Below are positions 41,592 to 46,654 of a stretch of 46,654 nt of DNA, piece by piece. The stretch covers positions 1 to 46,654 of the forward strand of contig JARLJS010000042.1 in assembly GCA_031291075.1 (NCBI GenBank). Reading direction: 5' to 3'. This stretch comes from Nevskia sp. GTDB taxonomy: Bacteria; Pseudomonadota; Gammaproteobacteria; Nevskiales; Nevskiaceae. Each line of letters starts with the position of its first letter. Position 1 is the first letter of the stretch. A program made the position numbers and the translations under genes. A model generated the notes under the pieces. The model did not search any database. It saw only the letters and a list, made by a program, of their open reading frames with translations, and had not been told where the DNA came from.

Positions 41592-42538
41592 GGGCGCGAC
41601 ACTCCGGTGATCAGGGCCTGCGGGTTGCGGTCGATGGTCTCCGAGAAGTCGCGCAGCGCTTCCGAGGCGATGGCCAGGTTGCGCAGCGCGCTCTCCAGGT
41701 CGGCCCGCGCCGGGGCGCCGGGCGCGGTCAGCTCGGCGGTGTGGGCGAGGGCGGAATCGGCGTCCTGCAGTGCGTGCTGGGCGGTCTGCAGGGTGTCGCG
41801 CAGCTGCGGCGACAGTTGCGCGAGCTGGGTGTCGACGTGGTCGCTGAGCTGCTGCACCGAGCGCAGCGTGCGCGAGGTGTCGTTCTGCAACTGGGTTACC
41901 GCCTTGGTCAGCGCATCGGTGGTCTGCCGCGCCGAGGCGGCGGTGGCGCCCAGCTCGGAACTGGCATTGGTGGCGAGCTGCCGCACCGCCTGCATGGTCT
42001 CGCGCAGCTCGTCGGTCACCTGCCGCAGGGGAAGCTGGGAAAGCTGGTCGCGGAAGGTGTCGAAGCTCGAGCGCACCGCCGGGATCTCGTTGGCGCTGGG
42101 GTCGTTGCCCATCAGCACCGCCGGCGTATCGGGCATGAAATCCAGCTCGACGTCGAGCTGGCCGGTGACCAGGCTCTGGATCGCCAGCTGGGCGCGCATG
42201 CCCTTCTCGATGAACTTCTCGAACGGCACGTCGGACACGCTGCCGCCGCCGAGCATGCGCACCTTGCGCGGGTCGATGGTGATGTACACCGGGATGTGGG
42301 CGGCGAGGTTCTTGGCGTCAAACTGCACCCGGATATCGTTGACCTCGCCCACCCGCACGCCGCGGAAGTTGACCGGCGCGCCCACCGCCAGCCCGGTGAC
42401 CGAGCCGCTGAAATAGATCACCGCGTGTCGCTTGCGCACGAACAGCTCGCCGCCGCCCACCGTCAGCACCGCCACCACCGCCAGCAGCAGCGCGCCGAGC
42501 ACGAAACCGCCGATCAGCGCCGGATTGGTCCTTTTCAT
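41588..42538 (-). CDS. MCE-domain lipid transport protein (MlaD/PqiB-like)
   Basis: This 316-residue protein has an N-terminal membrane anchor (ALIGGFVLGALLLAVVAVLT) and an MCE domain (FSGSVTGLAVGAPVNFRGVR, VGEVNDIRV, GMRAQLAIQSLVTGQLDVEL), then a long coiled-coil C-terminus (residues ~150-310). MCE proteins form rings through which lipids move across the periplasm. The long coiled coil is more like PqiB-side needles or actinobacterial/plant-type MCE than short MlaD. It is coupled to both neighbours by ATGA overlaps. Confidence 0.92.
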   Translation of the reverse strand: MKRTNPALIGGFVLGALLLAVVAVLTVGGGELFVRKRHAVIYFSGSVTGLAVGAPVNFRGVRVGEVNDIRVQFDAKNLAAHIPVYITIDPRKVRMLGGGSVSDVPFEKFIEKGMRAQLAIQSLVTGQLDVELDFMPDTPAVLMGNDPSANEIPAVRSSFDTFRDQLSQLPLRQVTDELRETMQAVRQLATNASSELGATAASARQTTDALTKAVTQLQNDTSRTLRSVQQLSDHVDTQLAQLSPQLRDTLQTAQHALQDADSALAHTAELTAPGAPARADLESALRNLAIASEALRDFSETIDRNPQALITGVSRP

Positions 42539-43344
42539 CGGTCTTGCACCACCTTGTCATGGGTACCCGCGTCGCGCACCGGCTCGCGCCGCAAAAAGGC
42601 CTGCACGCGCGGATGGTCGCAATGTTCCAGCAGGTATTTGGGCGAGCCGTGGGCGATCGGGCGCTTGCTGTCGCCGTCCAGGAAGATGCCGTTGTCGCCG
42701 ATGGCGAACAGGCTCGGCAGTTCGTGGCTGATCACCACGATGCTGGCGCCGGTGCCGTCGCGCAGCTGCAGGATCAGGTCGTCGAGGCGCCGCGAGCTGA
42801 CCGGATCGAGTCCGGCCGAGGGTTCGTCCAGGAACAGCAGCTCCGGGTCCAGCACCAGCGCCCGCGCCAGGCCGGCGCGCTTGCGCATGCCGCCGCTGAT
42901 CTCGGACGGATAGAACTCCTCGTAGCCGCGCAGGCCCACCAGGCCGAGCTTGAACCGCACCAGGGCGCGCGTCTCCACCGGGTTGGCCTCGGTGTAGAGC
43001 TGCAGCGGCAGGGCCACGTTCTCGTACAGGGTCATGGCGCTGAACAGCGCTCCGCCCTGGAACAGCACGCCGAAGCGCCGCCGCAGCGCGTCCTGCTGCT
43101 CGGTGCTGCTCTCCCAGTAGTCCACCCCACCGTAGCGGATACGGCCGGCGCAGGGCCGCAGCAGGCCGATCATGTGGCGCAGCAGGGTGCTCTTGCCGCT
43201 GCCGCTGCCGCCCATCACGGTGAAGATCTCGCCGCGCCGCACGCGGAACGAGACGTCCTCCTGGATCAGGCGCCGGCCGAAGGACATGCCCAGGCCCTCC
43301 ACCTCGCAGATCGTGGCTGCCGCGGGGTCAGATGCCGAGAGCAT
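42535..43344 (-). CDS. ABC transporter ATP-binding protein (MlaF-like)
   Basis: This 269-residue ATPase has Walker A GGSGSGKST, the signature SGGMRKRAGLARAL, Walker B LLFLDEPSAGLDP and the switch VISHEL. The SGGMRKR variant signature is typical of MlaF-type ATPases. It energises lipid transport with the MlaE permease. Its start overlaps the permease stop by 17 bases. Confidence 0.94.
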   Translation of the reverse strand: MLSASDPAAATICEVEGLGMSFGRRLIQEDVSFRVRRGEIFTVMGGSGSGKSTLLRHMIGLLRPCAGRIRYGGVDYWESSTEQQDALRRRFGVLFQGGALFSAMTLYENVALPLQLYTEANPVETRALVRFKLGLVGLRGYEEFYPSEISGGMRKRAGLARALVLDPELLFLDEPSAGLDPVSSRRLDDLILQLRDGTGASIVVISHELPSLFAIGDNGIFLDGDSKRPIAHGSPKYLLEHCDHPRVQAFLRREPVRDAGTHDKVVQDR

Positions 43345-44488
43345 GGGCGCACACCGCGAACACCGCGTCCACCGAGATCACGCCGACGATGCCGGCCACC
43401 ACCGCCGCGGTGGTGGCCTCGCCCACCGCCGCGGCGTTGCGGCCGGCACGCAGGCCGTAGTAACAGCCGCACATCGCCACCAGGATGCCGAACACGAAGC
43501 TCTTGGAGGCGCCGAGCAGGAACTGGTCGGAGTTGAGCGCGCCGACGGTGCGCTCCAGGTAGGCGGTGAGCGACAGGTCGAGCATGCCGGTGGCCACGGC
43601 GAAGCCGCCGAAGATGCCCAGCGCGCAGGCGTAGAGGTACAGCAGCGGCGTCATCACGGCCAGCGCCAGCACCCGCGGCAGCACCAGGAACTCCACTTCC
43701 GGCACGCCCATCACGCGCAGCGCGTCGATCTCCTCGTTGCCCTGCATGGTGGCGAGCTGCGCGGCGAAGGCCGCGCCGGTGCGGCCGGACAGCACCACCG
43801 CGGTGATCACCGCAGCCATCTCGCGCACGGTGGCGATGGCCACGCCGTCCGCCAGCAGCACGCCGGCGCCGAACTGCAATAGCTGCACCGAGCCGACGAA
43901 GGCGATGATCGCGCCCACCAGCACGTTGACCAGGCCCACGATGGGCAGGGCGTCGGCGCCGGCGGCCTGCAACACCAGCCAGGCGTCGGCGCGGTAGTAG
44001 GTGGCCTTGCCCTGCAGCAGCCGGCCGCAGGCCAGCACCACCTGGCCCAGCAGACTCACCGCCTCCCCCACGCTGCCGGCATGGCGCAGCGTGTGCTCGC
44101 CCACCCGTCGCAGCAGCGGTGCCGGACGGGGCGCGCGCGCCGAGGCCGGCGGCGACAGTTCGTCCGCCATCTTGAGCACGGTGCGCAGGTTGAGCGGCAG
44201 GCTGCAGGCGTCCAGGATCCAGCCCTGGTCCCGGCAGCGCTCCGCCATGGCCAGCAGGAAGGCCGGCAGCGCGCTGTCCCAGTCGGTGACGGCCTCGGTG
44301 TCGATCCGCAGGCTGTGGCCCGGCGCCAGCTCGATCTCCGCCGCCGCGGCTTGCGGGATGCCACTCAGGCCACTGTGCAGGGTCCAGTCGCCGGACAGCG
44401 CCAGCACCACCGCGCCGGTTTCCGCACGCACGGTCCATCCCGGTGGGAAGCGCGCCGCTGCCGCCAGCCTGGTTGCCTGAGACCCCAT
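43328..44488 (-). CDS. MlaE-family permease with N-terminal STAS-like domain
   Basis: This 386-residue protein has a soluble N-terminal STAS-like part (~20-110, GAVVLALSGDWTLHSG, LRIDTEAVTDWDSALPAFLL) and a C-terminal MlaE permease (~130-386) with five or six membrane helices and the conserved FAAQLATMQGNEEIDALRVM and VPEVEFLVLPRVLAL stretches. In E. coli the STAS protein MlaB is separate; here it is fused to the permease, a known alternative. It starts the lipid transport operon on the minus strand. The ATG at 44488 is the likely start. Confidence 0.92.
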   Translation of the reverse strand: MGSQATRLAAAARFPPGWTVRAETGAVVLALSGDWTLHSGLSGIPQAAAAEIELAPGHSLRIDTEAVTDWDSALPAFLLAMAERCRDQGWILDACSLPLNLRTVLKMADELSPPASARAPRPAPLLRRVGEHTLRHAGSVGEAVSLLGQVVLACGRLLQGKATYYRADAWLVLQAAGADALPIVGLVNVLVGAIIAFVGSVQLLQFGAGVLLADGVAIATVREMAAVITAVVLSGRTGAAFAAQLATMQGNEEIDALRVMGVPEVEFLVLPRVLALAVMTPLLYLYACALGIFGGFAVATGMLDLSLTAYLERTVGALNSDQFLLGASKSFVFGILVAMCGCYYGLRAGRNAAAVGEATTAAVVAGIVGVISVDAVFAVCAHALGI

Positions 44489-44570
44489 GGGCCCTGATCT
44501 TGGCAGATTCGGGCCCGGTGGAGCAGAGGCCCGGCAGGGTGACGGCCGGCGGGGCGCCGCCGGCCGCCGC

Positions 44571-44972
<402 letters not shown>

Positions 44973-45115
44973 GAGTTTGCCTTCGGGAACAAAAAGATAG
45001 CTAATTGAGAGCCGGCCGGCCGCGGTGGTTCCGCGTGGTGGCGGAGCGCGCGGAATCACGCCCTTCGCGGCCGGGCCTGTCATTAAACTTCCGCATTTTG
45101 ATGCAAGTATCGCTT

Positions 45116-45143
45116 TTGAAACACGAAACGCCCGAATTACGCT
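45116..45143 (+). promoter_or_regulatory. Candidate sigma70 promoter of the HNH gene
   Basis: TTGAAA (45116-45121) and TACGCT (45138-45143) are separated by 16 bases. The region is AT-richer than its flanks and the ATG follows 15 bases later with AGGGT as ribosome site. Confidence 0.5.
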
Positions 45144-45158
45144 ACAGTTAGGGTCAGC

Positions 45159-45710
45159 ATGATTCCATCGATCCTCAAGCTCGATAAAGGCGGTATGCCG
45201 GTCGCTTGGATACGCTGGCAGACGGCAGCCACACTCTACGCCCGCAAACGCGTGTGCTGGGAAGCGGGTGAGGAGCGTTTTGTCATCCGCGGCGGGATCA
45301 GTTCCCGCACCGGCCGCCAGTCGGAGCTCAGCATCGGCTCGATCATCGCGGTGGCCGACCGCTCGCGGCGGTTCGAGGGCAACGCCCCGCTGCTGACCAA
45401 CCGCACCCTGTTCCAGCGCGACCGCAACCTGTGCCTGTACTGCGGCAGCCAGTTCCATGTCAGCGAGCTCACCCGCGACCACGTCGTCCCGGCTTCGCGC
45501 GGCGGCTCCAGCGCCTGGGAGAACTGCGTCACCGCCTGCCGCCACTGCAACCAGCGCAAGGACGACCGCACCCCCGAGGAAGCCGGCATGAAACTGCTGG
45601 CGGTGCCGTACACGCCCAACCTGGCGGAATACCTGATCCTGAGCAACCGCCGCATCCTGGTGGACCAGATGGAGTTCCTGCTCGGGTTCTCGCGCAAGAA
45701 GGCGGCCTGA
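45159..45710 (+). CDS. HNH endonuclease family protein
   Basis: This 183-residue protein has a C-terminal HNH domain: [40 protein letters not shown], giving a CxxC/CxxC zinc structure with DH, N and H active residues. The N-terminal ~80 residues carry [15 protein letters not shown] and are shared with a widespread chromosomal HNH family. It is probably a housekeeping nuclease of unknown target rather than a restriction or homing enzyme. Base composition is like the neighbours. Confidence 0.85.
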   Translation: MIPSILKLDKGGMPVAWIRWQTAATLYARKRVCWEAGEERFVIRGGISSRTGRQSELSIGSIIAVADRSRRFEGNAPLLTNRTLFQRDRNLCLYCGSQFHVSELTRDHVVPASRGGSSAWENCVTACRHCNQRKDDRTPEEAGMKLLAVPYTPNLAEYLILSNRRILVDQMEFLLGFSRKKAA

Positions 45711-45750
45711 CGGTCCCGCCGGGCCGCTGCCGGTCCGGGCGATTCACGCG

Positions 45751-46437
45751 ATGCACGACGAATCCAGGCGCGCCGCGGCGCTGCTCGATGCACAGCGCAA
45801 GGCTGCGGCGCTGTTCGAGCGCATCAGCCGGGAGTTGATCCGCCCAGGCATCACCGAGGCCCGCCTTACCCGCGAGATCGCCGAGTTGGGCCGCCGCGAA
45901 TTCGGCATCGAACGCAACTGGCACAAGCGCGTGGTGCGCGCCGGGCTCAATACGCTGTCGCCTTACGACGAAAACCCGCCCGACCTCTGCATCGGTGAGG
46001 ACGACATCGTGTTCGTCGACCTCGGCCCGGTGTTCGAGGACTGGGAGGCGGATTTCGGCCGTACCTACGTGCTCGGCGACGACCCCGACAAGCACCGGCT
46101 GTGCCGCGACATCTCCGCCGCGTTCGCCGAGGGCAAGCGCTACTTCCAGGAGAGCCCGGACATCACCGGCAGCGAGCTGTATCGCTACGCGCAGCAACTG
46201 GCCGCGCAGGGTGGCTGGGAATATGGAGGGCCGATCGCCGGGCACCTGGTCGGCGAATTCCCGCACAAGTCGATGCCGCTGGATCGCGCCACCTGTTACG
46301 CCGACGCCGGCAACCACACGCCGATGCGTGGCCTCGACCCTCTCGGCCGCGCGCGCCACTGGATCCTGGAGATCCACTTCGTGGACCGCCGGCGCGGCAT
46401 CGGTGGCTTCTACGAGGAGCTGCTGACCATCGGTTGA
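45751..46437 (+). CDS. M24 family metallopeptidase (Xaa-Pro-type fold)
   Basis: This 228-residue protein has the pita-bread fold motifs: VFVDLGPVFEDWEADFGRTY (two Asp ligands), IAGHLVGEFPHK (His), and WILEIHFVDRRRGIGGFYEE (Glu ligands). It lacks the N-terminal creatinase domain, so it is a short M24 protein. Substrate is unknown. It starts 40 bases after the HNH stop and may be co-transcribed. Confidence 0.8.
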   Translation: MHDESRRAAALLDAQRKAAALFERISRELIRPGITEARLTREIAELGRREFGIERNWHKRVVRAGLNTLSPYDENPPDLCIGEDDIVFVDLGPVFEDWEADFGRTYVLGDDPDKHRLCRDISAAFAEGKRYFQESPDITGSELYRYAQQLAAQGGWEYGGPIAGHLVGEFPHKSMPLDRATCYADAGNHTPMRGLDPLGRARHWILEIHFVDRRRGIGGFYEELLTIG

Positions 46438-46500
46438 ACCGGCGGCGCGCAGCCCCATCTGCGCTCGCTACGCATTCGGGATAGGTTCTAGAATGCGCCG

Positions 46501-46654
46501 ATGAATTTCACCCTGGTATTCGCAGTGCTGCTGGCCGCGGCGCTGGGCGCACTGCTGGCCTGGCTCGCGGCGCGCGCTGCCGCCGAGCGCCTGCGTGGCG
46601 ACGCCGCTGCGGCGCGGGCGCAGCTTGGAGCGCAGGCCGAGGCCATGGCCGTGC
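46501..46654 (+). CDS. Start of a probable rmuC gene (cut by window end)
   Basis: The visible 51 residues begin MNFTLVFAVLLAAALGALLA, a membrane anchor, followed by an Ala/Arg/Glu-rich stretch (AERLRGDAAAARAQLGAQAE) that looks like the start of a coiled coil. This is the N-terminal layout of RmuC, a DNA recombination/limiting protein. The call rests on this short part only. Confidence 0.55.
   Translation, partial: MNFTLVFAVLLAAALGALLAWLAARAAAERLRGDAAAARAQLGAQAEAMAV

Noticed and set aside
45159-45710. HNH protein as a homing or restriction endonuclease
   Set aside because: There is no intron, methylase or invader context, and the N-terminal part matches a common chromosomal HNH family.

Overview
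The window comes from the chromosome of a high-GC, respiring Gammaproteobacterium. The gene content (OpgD, cbb3 oxidase cluster, PAS-HemN, FixLJ, OmpW, Mla/HpnN-type lipid transport, TonB receptor, SnoaL/SDR/TetR genes) would suit the Nevskiales/Xanthomonadales area, but no rRNA or other phylogenetic marker is present, so this placement is inference. Coding is dense. I see no tRNA, rRNA, CRISPR array, insertion sequence or prophage.

Layout. 1-3466 holds the 3' end of an acyl-CoA synthetase, a zinc alcohol dehydrogenase and opgD, all on the plus strand. 3676-8692 is a tight minus-strand operon read as beta-CASP RNase, AMP-phosphorylase-type enzyme, PRPP-synthetase homologue and acetate kinase; an FNR/Anr-type box lies just upstream at 8765. 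An MgtC/DUF4010 membrane protein and an FNR-family regulator diverge around a second box at 10101. 11076-12535 is a cassette-like unit: a low-GC gene for a RelA/SpoT-type HD domain flanked by two inverted copies of a ~390-base multi-hairpin element. 12643-23148 is the cytochrome cbb3 oxidase cluster on the minus strand (ccoN, O, Q, P, a small membrane gene, ccoG, a tiny gene in the ccoH position, ccoI, ccoS, a DksA-like gene, a SafE-like gene, and a PAS domain fused to hemN). Tandem Usp, OmpW and FixL-FixJ follow on the plus strand to 27480, most with an FNR box in front.

27481-34357 is a mixed accessory stretch: a perfect 22-bp hairpin, an HD phosphohydrolase, two SnoaL/NTF2-like proteins, an outer-membrane barrel opposite a FecR-domain protein, a TetR regulator with a palindromic operator, an SDR and a serine beta-lactamase-like hydrolase. 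34652-44488 concerns envelope lipids: an HpnN-type RND transporter, an MlaC/HpnM-type periplasmic protein, a TonB-dependent receptor, and a minus-strand MlaE-MlaF-MlaD-lipoprotein operon. 44571-46654 has glyoxalase I, an HNH endonuclease, an M24 peptidase and the start of an rmuC-like gene.

How it fits together. About 24 kb (3676-27480) reads as a low-oxygen island: an oxygen-sensing FixL-FixJ pair and an FNR-like regulator, the high-affinity oxidase with its copper and assembly factors, oxygen-independent haem synthesis, stress and porin genes, and an operon that could turn RNA and nucleotides into bases, phosphoribosyl compounds and ATP. Five good FNR boxes (two perfect TTGAT-N4-ATCAA) link these units. 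The RNase/AMP-phosphorylase/PRPP/acetate-kinase operon and the inverted structured repeats around the HD gene are the two parts most likely to be new.
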